From Nitrosomonas halophila (lineage in GTDB: Bacteria; Pseudomonadota; Gammaproteobacteria; Burkholderiales; Nitrosomonadaceae), in contig NZ_FNOY01000002.1 of assembly GCF_900107165.1 (NCBI RefSeq), positions 44,857-108,856 of the forward strand: DNA of 64,000 nt, read 5' to 3'. The position numbers and the translations under genes are program-made. Shown here piece by piece: positions 36,247 through 45,663 of the stretch. Under the pieces are notes generated by a model. The model searched no databases. It was not told the DNA's origin and saw only the letters and a list, made by a program, of their open reading frames with translations. Position 1 is the first letter of the stretch. Each line of letters opens with the position of its first letter.

Positions 36247-36765
36247 ATGAAACGACGCACTCTGTTACGAACACTCGCCGTAGCCGGCATGATGCCGCTG
36301 CTACCCGGATGCCTGCGGGCACAAGTTGTGGGAGAAGCAGCCAGCCCGATCACCCCCCTGGACAAACCACGCGAGGCATGGCGTGCACTGCTGTCGCCCA
36401 GGGCCTATGAAATACTGTTCGAAGCAGCCACCGAACGCCCGGAATCCAGCAACCTGGTTTATGAAGAACGGGAAGGCACCTTCATCTGCGCCGCCTGCTA
36501 TCTGCCCTTGTTTGAAAGCCGGAACAAATACGAAAGCTGGACAGGCTGGCCGAGTTTTACCCAGCCGATTGCCGGACATGTCGCGACCCGGATCGACTTC
36601 AAAATGATCAAGCCACGCACGGAATACCATTGCGTGCGCTGCGGCGGACATCAAGGCCATGTCTTCAACGATGGCCCACCGCCACGCGGGGAACGCTGGT
36701 GCAACAACGGCATCGCACTCAAATTTGTGCCCAAGGAAGAATCATTACCCGCGCTCAGAGGCTGA
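36247..36765 (+). CDS. msrB: Peptide methionine-R-sulfoxide reductase, exported form
   Basis: 172 residues. An N-terminal export signal with twin Arg (MKRRTLLRTLAVAGMM) and a cysteine in LPGC suggests Tat or lipoprotein export, so it repairs oxidised envelope proteins. Zinc is bound by CAAC and CVRC; the catalytic Cys is in RWCNNGIALKF near 152. The substrate-binding block WPSFTQPI is conserved. It is unlinked to msrA here. Confidence 0.92.
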   Translation: MKRRTLLRTLAVAGMMPLLPGCLRAQVVGEAASPITPLDKPREAWRALLSPRAYEILFEAATERPESSNLVYEEREGTFICAACYLPLFESRNKYESWTGWPSFTQPIAGHVATRIDFKMIKPRTEYHCVRCGGHQGHVFNDGPPPRGERWCNNGIALKFVPKEESLPALRG

Positions 36766-36798
36766 AACATCCCTGCTGGCGCACGACTTGCAGCCTGC

Positions 36799-37075
36799 AT
36801 GTTCCATAACAAAAACCGGCGCCGTTCGATCCGTCTGAAGGGATACGATTATTCTCAAGCGGGTGCGTATTTCGTGGCCCTGTGCATCCAGAACCGGGAA
36901 TGTCTATTCGGGGATATCGTGGACGGAAAAATGCAATTGAACGAGTTGGGGCAGATTGTTGCGGATGAATGGCGGAAAACGGCAATCATTCGCGATGAAA
37001 TCGAATTGGACAAATGGGTGGTAATGCCGAACCATTATCATGGGATTTTGGTTATTGCCAATTCGTCATTGAGCA
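36799..37075 (+). pseudogene. RAYT, truncated third copy
   Basis: RAYT homology runs from MFHNKNRRRSIRLKGYDYSQAGAYF through the HUH motif MPNHYHGILVI and then stops; the catalytic Tyr half is missing. The open frame goes on to 37332 only as antisense to efp. It is a different RAYT subgroup from the two island copies. A palindrome at 37087-37114 follows the break. Confidence 0.8.
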
Positions 37076-37086
37076 TCCCCAGAGAC

Positions 37087-37114
37087 GACAAAGGAGCCTG
37101 GCAGCTCCCTTGTC
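37087..37114. terminator. Hairpin between efp and the RAYT fragment
   Basis: GACAAAGGAGC / GCTCCCTTGTC, 11-base arms with one mismatch around CTGGCA. It is placed just after the efp stop, so it may end the efp transcript, though no clear T-run follows; it could equally be the REP hairpin once linked to the RAYT. Confidence 0.45.
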
Positions 37115-37134
37115 TTCCTGGTGACAGGTTGTCA

Positions 37135-37692
37135 TTACTTGGCTCGGCTGCGGTATTCCCGTGTGCGGGTATCGATTTCGATCTTGTCGCCGATTTCACA
37201 GAACAGTGGGACCTGCAGTTCGAAGCCGCTGATGATTTTGGCGGGCTTCATAACCTTGCCGGAGGTGTCGCCTTTGACGGCGGGCTCGGTATAGGTGATT
37301 TCGCGCACCACCGAGTTGGGCAGTTCCACTGAGATGGGTTTGTCGTTGTAAAACACCACTTCGCAGGGCATGCCATCTTCCAAGAAGTCGAGCGCATCCC
37401 CCATGGTGTCGGTTTCGACTTCATACTGGTTGTATTCGTCATCCATGAATACATACATGGGATTGGCATAGTAGGAATAGCTGACTTCCTTCTTGTCCAG
37501 CAAGACCACGTCGAACTTGTCATCCGCCTTGTATACCGCTTCGCTGGGCGAGTCGGTCAGCAGATTCTTGAATTTCATTTTCACGACGGAGGCATTGCGG
37601 CCCGATTTGCTGAATTCGGTTTTCAGCACCACCATGGGGTCCTTGCCGAGCATGAATACGTTACCTACACGAAGTTCCTGAGCTGTTTTCAT
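37135..37692 (-). CDS. efp: Elongation factor P
   Basis: 185 residues. It relieves ribosome stalling at polyproline. ATG at 37692 gives [16 protein letters not shown], and residue 32 is Arg in the loop SKSGRNAS. An Arg at this site is the target of EarP-type rhamnosylation, in contrast to the Lys modified by EpmA in E. coli. earP is the next gene on the same strand, 108 bases upstream, supporting this reading. Confidence 0.97.
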   Translation of the reverse strand: MKTAQELRVGNVFMLGKDPMVVLKTEFSKSGRNASVVKMKFKNLLTDSPSEAVYKADDKFDVVLLDKKEVSYSYYANPMYVFMDDEYNQYEVETDTMGDALDFLEDGMPCEVVFYNDKPISVELPNSVVREITYTEPAVKGDTSGKVMKPAKIISGFELQVPLFCEIGDKIEIDTRTREYRSRAK

Positions 37693-37800
37693 CTGATATC
37701 TTGGGGTAAAAAATGACATGCATTATAGCTTGACCCCCGTCAAAAATCCAATTTTCGGCGGTCTGCCTGCACGGATTGCAAACAAATAACATCTTAGTTA

Positions 37801-39027
37801 TCAATCATATGCCGTTTGGCCCAGGGTACCTGCACCCTGCATGGTTGAATCATTTGACTGATCGGGCGCCTGCTGGTTCATACAAAAATCGACCAGGTTG
37901 GAGGCAAGATCGGCAGCCTGCGCAAGCTGTGTGGCCCAGGCCTGGGCATGGGCCTGCAGGCGTGCGCGCCGCCACCAGAAACCGTCCCAATCCAGCAGCC
38001 GCCCGCCGCCATTCCAGCAGCCATGAAAACGGCGCACTGCGGCCGCATCATCATTTGACAGCCCCTGGCAATAGCGCGCCAGAAAGGCTTCCAGCTTGAC
38101 CTGATGCGCGTTGTCCGCTTGCGGATAAATCTGCCAGACCAGCGGCCGGGCGGCCCACTGCGCGCGCACGAACGAATCCTCGCCGCGCACGAAGTTGCAA
38201 TCGCACAACCACAACAGGTGGTCATAATCGGCCTGCGTCAGAAAGGGGATGACTTGCAGGGTCAGGTTGCCGCGCATCACGCGATCGCCTGCCTTGAGCG
38301 CAGTTTTGCCAGCCCAGCCCGCCGCCTGCGCAAGCGCCTTGCCCATTGGCAACAGGCAGCGCACCGGCATGCTGGCCGCCGCCCACGCCGCCAGCAAGGC
38401 GCTGATGGGCGCATGGTCATAACAAAACAGCGAAACCGTGGTTTGGCCGGTTTCCGGTTCGGGCAGGCCGAGCTGACGCCAGCCGGTCGCTGGCTGACGC
38501 TGGCGCGCAGCGCGCTGCGCCAGCAGGCCGGCCTCGCGCAACAGTCCGCCGGTCGCCGCGCTGAAGCCGGGAAAAAAGAAATATTTGGTCAATGGCAAGC
38601 GTGGATGGGGTGAAGCCAGGCCATGGCAGCCCTCCACCCATGATTCCGCCGACAGATATTCCAGATTGATCCAGACGCGCTTGGTTGTCTTGTCCTCGGA
38701 GCATTGGTCTGGCTGACAAGGCCGGGGAATCGCCATGGCCTCGACATAGCGCTGCGGCAACTCGCAGCCGAATGCCTCGATCACCACCTCGGCCGGTTCC
38801 ACATCGGGCCAGGGTTCGACCCATTTCCTCAGCTCCACGCCCTGGCAATGTTGCACCGCCAGACGGGTATCGACTGCCGGACAAAGGGGTTGCAAGCTGG
38901 CCAAATCATCCACCCACAGGCGCACACTGATGCCATGTTCCGCCGCCAGCTGGCGCGACAGCCGCCAGCACACACCAATATCGCCGTAATTGTCGATGAC
39001 ATGGCAGAAAATATCCCAGCGCATCAT
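37801..39027 (-). CDS. earP: EF-P arginine rhamnosyltransferase
   Basis: A 408-residue glycosyltransferase (GT104) that adds rhamnose from dTDP-rhamnose to Arg32 of EF-P. The N-terminal block DIFCHVIDNYGDIGVCWRLS holds the catalytic Asp, and the nucleotide-sugar side has WLCDCNFVRGEDSFVRAQ with PLVWQIYPQ. Two adjacent Met codons make the exact start uncertain by one residue. It is probably co-expressed with efp. Confidence 0.95.
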   Translation of the reverse strand: MMRWDIFCHVIDNYGDIGVCWRLSRQLAAEHGISVRLWVDDLASLQPLCPAVDTRLAVQHCQGVELRKWVEPWPDVEPAEVVIEAFGCELPQRYVEAMAIPRPCQPDQCSEDKTTKRVWINLEYLSAESWVEGCHGLASPHPRLPLTKYFFFPGFSAATGGLLREAGLLAQRAARQRQPATGWRQLGLPEPETGQTTVSLFCYDHAPISALLAAWAAASMPVRCLLPMGKALAQAAGWAGKTALKAGDRVMRGNLTLQVIPFLTQADYDHLLWLCDCNFVRGEDSFVRAQWAARPLVWQIYPQADNAHQVKLEAFLARYCQGLSNDDAAAVRRFHGCWNGGGRLLDWDGFWWRRARLQAHAQAWATQLAQAADLASNLVDFCMNQQAPDQSNDSTMQGAGTLGQTAYD

Positions 39028-39339
39028 GAAGTTTTTGGTCTATCCGTTTGATTGCCAGCCCGATTCGACGGAAGATATCCGGTCTGCCGATTGCGGCGGC
39101 AAGACCCGGATCCGGCGGCAATCAATCGTGGTGGAGAAAACAAATGCTTGTCACTTGAAGAAATTGAAAAGATTACTGCACAAACCTGTGGCCGGAAACA
39201 AAAATGATGAAACCAGGCCTAACAAACGAAACTGTTTAAAAATGCAGGATGCGCTTGCGCGCCCTATACAATCACATGAGACCTAAGCAACGGTGATCGG
39301 TTCGATCATCATTCACTGAATGCAAACTGGAAATTGGAC
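39028..39339. other. Divergent intergenic region
   Basis: 312 bases between earP and the TPMT-like gene, without a supported gene. A perfect small inverted repeat TGATCG-GTT-CGATCA at 39294-39308, about 30 bases before the next start, may be an operator or hairpin. Confidence 0.4.
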
Positions 39340-39996
39340 ATGGAACAGGACTATTGGTTAACACGCTGGCAGCAAGGAGACATCGGCTTTCATCAAGACG
39401 ACATCAACCCATATCTGCGCCAATACTGGCATGAGCTGAATCTGCCGCAAGGCGGCGAAGTCTTTGTCCCCTTGTGCGGCAAAAGCCGCGACATGCTGTG
39501 GCTGCGCAATCAGCGGCAGAAAGTGCTCGGCGTGGAATTGAGCGATCTCGCGGTACAGGCGTTCTTCAGCGAACAGGCGCTCGTCCCGGAGCGGATGCGC
39601 GATGACAGCTTTGTGCATTACCGGGTGGATGATATCGATATTCGCTGTGGCAATTTTTTCGATCTCGGCAGGGAAGATCTTGCCAGCGTGCAAGCGGTTT
39701 ACGACCGCGCCTCGCTGGTGGCGCTCCCGCCTGCGATGCGCCAGCGCTATGCCAGCTATCTGCTGCAGATTCTGCCGCCTGGCACCCAGATCCTGCTGAT
39801 TGCATTCGATTATCCCCAGGCGGAAATGGCCGGGCCACCGTTTGCGGTCACGCCTGGCGAAGTCGCGGCACTCTACCAGCCACATGCTGAAATACGGTTA
39901 TTGGCGGAACTGGATGTGCTCGCGCACAACCCGCGCTTTCGTGAACGCGGGTTGAGTCAAATGCGCGAAAGCATCTTCCTGCTGACTCTGCGCTGA
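39340..39996 (+). CDS. tpm: Thiopurine S-methyltransferase-like protein
   Basis: 218 residues. TPMT family: WLTRWQQGDIGFHQDDINP at the start, SAM site FVPLCGKSRDMLWL, and VYDRASLVALPP. In bacteria these enzymes methylate selenite, tellurite or thiols. ATG at 39340 is better than the in-frame TTG six bases earlier. It is convergent with the VOC gene. Confidence 0.9.
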   Translation: MEQDYWLTRWQQGDIGFHQDDINPYLRQYWHELNLPQGGEVFVPLCGKSRDMLWLRNQRQKVLGVELSDLAVQAFFSEQALVPERMRDDSFVHYRVDDIDIRCGNFFDLGREDLASVQAVYDRASLVALPPAMRQRYASYLLQILPPGTQILLIAFDYPQAEMAGPPFAVTPGEVAALYQPHAEIRLLAELDVLAHNPRFRERGLSQMRESIFLLTLR

Positions 39997-40018
39997 AAAT
40001 ACCACCGTTCAAAAGTCA

Positions 40019-40405
40019 TTATCCGGTTTGGGTTTCGACAAATTCGAGTGCATTGCCATCCGGATCGCGGCAAAACAGCGCGCGGCGGCCGGATTGGCTG
40101 AGGCTGCAGGGGGTCCCATGCGCGCAAAGCCGTGCTTCCAGGATCTCTATCGAATTTACCGCCAGCGCGACATGCCGGTCCCGCCCACCCTGTGCGGGCC
40201 GCCCCTCGCATGGATCGGGATTCGGCAATTGTAGCAAATGAATCTGCTGATGGCCGGCCAGCTGCAGCCAAGCGCCGGGATAGCCAAGGCCGGGCCGGGC
40301 ATCATCCACTTCCAGCCCCAGTACCCCGTTATAAAATGCCAGCGACCGCTCCAGATCGGCAACCAGCAAGCTGGCATGCAGGATTTTTCCTATTTCAAGT
40401 TGCAT
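40019..40405 (-). CDS. Glyoxalase/VOC-superfamily protein
   Basis: 128 residues, one VOC fold: ILHASLLVADLERSLAFYNGVLG with a metal-ligand His, a middle HIHLLQLP-type strand, DRHVALAV and FCRDPDGNALEFVE with a closing Glu. Substrate unknown; dioxygenase, lyase or resistance roles are all possible. Start at MQLEIGK. Confidence 0.85.
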   Translation of the reverse strand: MQLEIGKILHASLLVADLERSLAFYNGVLGLEVDDARPGLGYPGAWLQLAGHQQIHLLQLPNPDPCEGRPAQGGRDRHVALAVNSIEILEARLCAHGTPCSLSQSGRRALFCRDPDGNALEFVETQTG

Positions 40406-40542
40406 CGGAACGCCCATAAAATGTTAGCAGCAAACAAAATACCTTTATCATTTGGCAGTGCCTGGTACCATAAAAATGGACGAGAAACTATCCTGAGCTT
40501 CATGCATCCAGTTGAGAATCAGTATGAGACAGATTAAGAAAA

Positions 40543-42456
40543 ATGTGCACCATTAAAAATACCCTGGAAGGCCTGACCCGCCAAGAGCTTCTTGAATGGG
40601 CCGGCAGCAAAATCTACCATCGCGGCGAAGATTACGTGAAGCATGTTTCGCAGTTATCGCGCACCGAAAATGGCGCACTGGCTGCCTGGGTCTCGGGCAG
40701 CGATCGGTATGCGACCTCGGTCAGCCGTCAGGATGGCGGCGAGCTTCATTTTGACTGCAGCTGTCCCTATGATGGCTGGGGCCCCTGCAAACATGTGATA
40801 GCAGTTCTGCTGGCGGCTATCGCGCGGCAGCAGCAAAACAAGGCAATTCCCTTGCTCGATCCACAAGATGACTTATTCATCTTGTTGTTTGACGACAGCG
40901 AAGAATGGGCAGGGGCGGACAATAATAATCCCGATACGTACCTCATTTCCGAAAAAGATACCCAGAACAGAATGGCTGACATTGCATCCTTCCTATCCGG
41001 AAAAAGCCGCGAGGCGTTACTGGCGCTGGTCATTGATCTAGCAAACAAGCATCCAGGCGTTGCCCGTCAAATCCGCGATGCTGCGCAGCTGGAGACAGGG
41101 CATATTGATAAAGTCATCCGGGCATTACGGAAAGATATTTTAAAGCTGACCGCCGAAGAAGCATGGTTCGATTCCTGGAGAGGAAGGGGGGATCTCCCCG
41201 ACTATTCCCCCATCGAACAGCAGTTCCAGATGCTGCTTGACAGCGGATATCCCGATGCAGTGCTGACGCTGGGCGAAGTACTCTGGGAAGAAGGGAAAGA
41301 GCAGGTCGAGCAATCCCAGGACGAAGGCGAAACAGCCATGGCCATTGCCGCTTGCTTGGATGTTGTCCTGCAAGCGTTGCCCCTGACCTCGCTGACGCCA
41401 TCGGAGCAATTACTGTGGTTGATCAGGCATGGGCTCGAAGATGAATTCGACTTGCTGACAAACACGGATGAAATTCTGAACGATAGCCGCTACACGGAAG
41501 TGCACTGGCATGAAGTTGCCACCGCACTTGAAAAGCAATTAGCGCAAACGCAGCCACGGCCGGAAGATTTTCAGACAACTTATCATCGCAAACAATTCGT
41601 CAGTTTGCTATGTGATGCCTACGCCAGAAGCGGGCAGCAACAACAGCTTATCCCGCTTCTGGAGCAGGAAGCAGATCGCACTAAGGATTACCAGGCCCTG
41701 GTCGAGACATTGCTTGAAACCGGAGAGCAAGACCGGGCCCGGCAATGGTGCATACATGGGTTCAACAAAACCATCCGCGATGCGCCTGGCATTGCCAGGG
41801 GCCTACAACAGCAACTGAGGCAGCTGGCCGAGGAAACAGGGCAATTCGATCTGGCAGCAGCCTATTGGGCCGAGAGTTTCTTTGCTCAGCCCTCGAAAGA
41901 GAATTACGTCAAACTTCGCAAGGCCGCTACCAAGGCCAATTCATGGCCCGCAGTACGGGATGGAATTCTCGGCTTTCTACAGACCGGCCAGCGCCCCATC
42001 ATCGGCGATCAAATCCAGATCACCTGGCCGCTTCCGGAACCCGAAGCGGCAGCTCCCAAATCCGGCAATCTGAGATCCGGAAGCTTCCCGGACCATAATA
42101 CATTGATCGAAATCACCCTACTTGAAGAGCGTCATGACGATGCCATCGCGCATTACCAGCCATTGATCAAGACCCAGTATCGAAGCTGGGGAATTGATCA
42201 GGTACTGGCTCAAGCCGTCAAAGCAAGCCACCCCGCCATTTCGCTGCAGATCTGGCAATCGATCGTTGACCGCTTGATCGGCCAGACCAAACCCAAGGCA
42301 TATCAAGAAGCAGCCACCTACTTGCGGCAGATGCGCGCGGTTTACCAAGAAACCCATCAACCGGAGAACTGGAAAGGATTGATTACACGCCTGCGCACAG
42401 AACATAAAGCCAAGCGGCGTCTGATGGAAGTATTGGATATGCTGGAAAAAAGCTAA
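40543..42456 (+). CDS. SWIM zinc-finger protein
   Basis: 637 residues. The N-terminal SWIM motif CSCPYDGWGPCKHVIAVLLA near 71-90 has the CxCxnCxH pattern. The rest is helical-repeat protein with many Glu and Gln, in TPR-like pairs. SWIM fingers bind DNA or proteins, but the role of this family in bacteria is unknown. It stands alone in its direction. Confidence 0.85.
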   Translation: MCTIKNTLEGLTRQELLEWAGSKIYHRGEDYVKHVSQLSRTENGALAAWVSGSDRYATSVSRQDGGELHFDCSCPYDGWGPCKHVIAVLLAAIARQQQNKAIPLLDPQDDLFILLFDDSEEWAGADNNNPDTYLISEKDTQNRMADIASFLSGKSREALLALVIDLANKHPGVARQIRDAAQLETGHIDKVIRALRKDILKLTAEEAWFDSWRGRGDLPDYSPIEQQFQMLLDSGYPDAVLTLGEVLWEEGKEQVEQSQDEGETAMAIAACLDVVLQALPLTSLTPSEQLLWLIRHGLEDEFDLLTNTDEILNDSRYTEVHWHEVATALEKQLAQTQPRPEDFQTTYHRKQFVSLLCDAYARSGQQQQLIPLLEQEADRTKDYQALVETLLETGEQDRARQWCIHGFNKTIRDAPGIARGLQQQLRQLAEETGQFDLAAAYWAESFFAQPSKENYVKLRKAATKANSWPAVRDGILGFLQTGQRPIIGDQIQITWPLPEPEAAAPKSGNLRSGSFPDHNTLIEITLLEERHDDAIAHYQPLIKTQYRSWGIDQVLAQAVKASHPAISLQIWQSIVDRLIGQTKPKAYQEAATYLRQMRAVYQETHQPENWKGLITRLRTEHKAKRRLMEVLDMLEKS

Positions 42457-42607
42457 ATGCGGGAACCACGAATGCACACAAATGAACACCAATGCTGGCT
42501 GAGAGGCTTATGGAGCTGGCTGATGAGGGTCAAAATTTGAAGGTGCGCGAGCGCACCGCGCTCTGCCAGCACTGGATGGCTTCGCGGTCCCGCTTGGGCA
42601 GAGCGCT

Positions 42608-45600
42608 TCAGATATCGGCCGCTGTTTTCCCCAACCGGAACCAGAGTGCATACAACGCCGGGACGAACAGCAGGGTAATGACGGTGCCCACCAGCACGCC
42701 ACCGATGAGCACGTAGGCGAGCGGCCCCCAGAAGCTGTCCAGGGTCAGCGGGATGAAAGCGAAGGCGGCGGCCAGGGCGGTCAGCACTACGGGCCTCGCC
42801 CGCCGGACAGCTGCTTCAACGACTGCCGGCCAGGCTTCCATGCCTGCCGCGAAGTTGTCCTGCACCTGCTGGGTCAGGATCATGGTGTTGCGCATCAGGA
42901 TTCCCGCCAGGCCAATCAAACCCAGCAGAGCAACAAAGCCGAATGGCTGATCGAACAGCAACAACGCCGCCACCGCACCGATCAGCCCCAGGGGAGCAGT
43001 CGCCACCACAATGAAAGTGCCCGAGAAGGCACGCATCTGCAGCATGATGAAGATCAGCATCAGGGCAACCATCAACGGCTGCAGTTTCTGGATCGAGGCA
43101 TCGGCCTTGCCGGATTCCTCCACGGAACCGGCGATGTCGATGCGGTAATCCTCGGGCAATTGGCTGCGCACCGTGTCCAGCTGCCGCCAGATCGCCATGG
43201 TCACATCCGGCGCCTGTGCGCCCTGCACATCGGCCAGCACGGCCAGCGAGCGCTCGCGGTTGTAGCGCTTGATCACGGGCTCTTCATAATGCACTGCCAA
43301 CTGGCCCAGTTGCGCCAGGGCAACCTTGCGCCCGTCCTGGGTCCTGATTTCCAGATCATAAGGCAAGGGCATGACATCGCGCTGGCCACGGGCGCGCACT
43401 TCCACGGTACGGATATCCTGGCGCAGCGCGGTCACCGGCACCCCATCGAGCTGGAATTGCAATTGCTGGGCGACGTCGCGCGGCGTGAGTCCCATCAGCC
43501 GCAGCTGTTCGGGATCCATCACCAGCTGCCATACCGGGGCGCGCTCGTCCCATTCAAGATGGGGATCGAGCGTGTTCGGGTGCGCCGCGATCACCCGGCG
43601 CACCTGGTGCGCGATCTCGCGCAGTGTAGCCGGATCGGGGCCGATGATGCGAAAGCTCACCGGCCAGATCACAGGCGGTCCGAACAGCAGCTGAGTCACG
43701 CGCACCCGGGCCTCGGGAAATTCGCCCGCGTCGATATGTCGCTGCAGTTGCGCCATGATTTGGTCGCGGGCATCGGCATCCTCCCCGATTGCAATGATCT
43801 TGGCAAAAGCCGGATTGGGCAGTTCCGGATTGGCGGAGATGAAGAAGCGCGGGGCACCGGCACCGATAAAGCTCGACAGCGTCTTGACTTCAGGCATGGC
43901 GGCCAGAATGGCTTCAATTTTTCTGGCGGTGGCATCGGTCGCGCCAATCGCGCTGCCTTGCGGCAGATAGATATCGACCAGCACCTCAGGCCGGTCGGAA
44001 CCCGGGAAGAACTGCTTTTGCACCAGCAAGGCCATGCCGGCAATGCTCAGCCCCAGCAGCACCACAGTGGTTGCCACCACCGTCTTGCGGTGCCGCACAC
44101 AGGCCGTGATGAGCGCGCGCAGCCACCGGTACGGCCGGGTGGCATATAACGATTCATTGGCGTGCGCGTGGACCTTGAAGTCGGGCAGCAATTTCACCCC
44201 GAGATACGGCGTGAACGTCACGGCCACCAGCCAGGAAAGGATCAGCGCGAAAGCCAGCACCCAGAAGATGTTGCCCGCATATTCGCCGACACCCGACTGC
44301 GCGAAACCGATCGGCACAAAGCCGGCAACGGTCACCAGTGTGCCAAACAGCATCGGCGCGGCGGTGATATTCCAGGCATAACCGGCCGCCCGCACCCGGT
44401 CCCAGCCTTCTTCCATCTTGACGATCATCATCTCGATGGCGATGATCGCATCGTCCACCAGCAGGCCGAGCGCGATGATCAGGGCGCCGAGCGTGATGCG
44501 ATCGAGATTGATGCCGGCCATTTTCATCAACAGGAAAGTCAGCCCGAGCGTGATCGGAATGGCAATGCCCACCACCAGCCCGGCCTTCAGGCCGATGGCG
44601 AGAATGCTCACCCCCATCACCACCGCCACCGCGACCAGAAACTTCACCTGAAACAGGTTGACCGCCGCCATAATCGCATCCATTTGGTTGGTCAATGGCA
44701 GCAGGTTCATGCCCAGCGGCAGGCGGTTTTGCTCGCGCGCGATGAACGCTGCCAGACGGTCGCCGAAGTCGAGGCCGTTTTCCCCTTTGCGCATCACGAC
44801 CCCCAGCAGCACCGCATCCTGGCCATGGGCGCGCACCAGATAGCTGGGCGGATCCTCCACACCATGGCGGATAGTCGCCAGATCGGACAGCTGCAGCAAG
44901 CGCTCGCCGGCACGGATCGGCACCGCTGCCAGCCGCTCCGGATCGGACAGATCGGCATCGACCCGCAAATATGCGCGCGGGCCGGCCAGATCGAGAAAGC
45001 CAGCCGGCATCAGCTGATTGTTAGCCTCGATGGCATCGAAAATCACCTGCGGCGAAATGCCAAGATTCGCCAAGCGTGCCAGATCGAACTCGACAAACAC
45101 GCGCTCGCTGCGCTCGCCCAGAATGAGTGCTTTCTGAATGCCTTCGACCCGTTGCAGGCGGTCGCGAATCGCCTCGGCCTCACGCGTCAGCGCCCGCAGC
45201 GGCAACCCCGGCGCGGTCAGCGCTATCAGAGAAAAATAGACATCCGAGAAATCATCGTTGATGATCGGCCCGATCACCCCTTGGGGCAAGCTGGGCGCTT
45301 CATCCTGCATGCGCTTGCGTACCTGGTAGAGCAATTCGGGAATCAGCGCGCTGGGCGTGTAGTCATGAAACTCGACCTGCAGGTCGGCCCGCCCGGGACG
45401 GATGGTGGTTTCGATGCGATAGAGATTTTCGACTTCCTGGATACGCTTTTCCAGGCGGTCGACCACCTGCAGCTGCAGCTGCTCGGTGGTCGCTCCCGGC
45501 CAGATGGCGGAAACCACCATCACCCGCACCGTAAAAGCCGGATCCTCGGCGCGGCCGAGCGATAGGAAGGCATAAATGCCGGCCAGCACCGACAGCAGGA

Positions 45601-45661
45601 TAAAAAACAGCGTGACCGCGCGCTCGCGCACCGCCAGGGCGGAAAGATTGGGAAAATTCAT
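42608..45661 (-). CDS. RND-family efflux permease
   Basis: 1017 residues, the length of an HAE-type inner-membrane pump with 12 helices and two large periplasmic loops. The proton relay is visible in LGLLVDDAIIAIEMM near 400 (the Asp pair of TM4). It starts two bases after the adaptor gene ends, so the two form a bicistron. No outer-membrane gene is in this operon; the OMF at 47.6-49.2 kb may serve. The substrates cannot be read from sequence. Confidence 0.93.
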   Translation of the reverse strand: MNFPNLSALAVRERAVTLFFILLSVLAGIYAFLSLGRAEDPAFTVRVMVVSAIWPGATTEQLQLQVVDRLEKRIQEVENLYRIETTIRPGRADLQVEFHDYTPSALIPELLYQVRKRMQDEAPSLPQGVIGPIINDDFSDVYFSLIALTAPGLPLRALTREAEAIRDRLQRVEGIQKALILGERSERVFVEFDLARLANLGISPQVIFDAIEANNQLMPAGFLDLAGPRAYLRVDADLSDPERLAAVPIRAGERLLQLSDLATIRHGVEDPPSYLVRAHGQDAVLLGVVMRKGENGLDFGDRLAAFIAREQNRLPLGMNLLPLTNQMDAIMAAVNLFQVKFLVAVAVVMGVSILAIGLKAGLVVGIAIPITLGLTFLLMKMAGINLDRITLGALIIALGLLVDDAIIAIEMMIVKMEEGWDRVRAAGYAWNITAAPMLFGTLVTVAGFVPIGFAQSGVGEYAGNIFWVLAFALILSWLVAVTFTPYLGVKLLPDFKVHAHANESLYATRPYRWLRALITACVRHRKTVVATTVVLLGLSIAGMALLVQKQFFPGSDRPEVLVDIYLPQGSAIGATDATARKIEAILAAMPEVKTLSSFIGAGAPRFFISANPELPNPAFAKIIAIGEDADARDQIMAQLQRHIDAGEFPEARVRVTQLLFGPPVIWPVSFRIIGPDPATLREIAHQVRRVIAAHPNTLDPHLEWDERAPVWQLVMDPEQLRLMGLTPRDVAQQLQFQLDGVPVTALRQDIRTVEVRARGQRDVMPLPYDLEIRTQDGRKVALAQLGQLAVHYEEPVIKRYNRERSLAVLADVQGAQAPDVTMAIWRQLDTVRSQLPEDYRIDIAGSVEESGKADASIQKLQPLMVALMLIFIMLQMRAFSGTFIVVATAPLGLIGAVAALLLFDQPFGFVALLGLIGLAGILMRNTMILTQQVQDNFAAGMEAWPAVVEAAVRRARPVVLTALAAAFAFIPLTLDSFWGPLAYVLIGGVLVGTVITLLFVPALYALWFRLGKTAADI

Positions 45662-45663
45662 TG

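Noticed and set aside
42457..42607. Short frame after the SWIM gene
   Set aside because: Contains only a common short repeat-like stretch (CCACGAATGCACACAAATG) and runs into the RND gene in antisense.
44162..45565. 467-residue open frame on the plus strand
   Set aside because: Lies wholly antisense to the RND permease; His/Gln/Arg-rich composition is that of a mirrored GC-rich gene.
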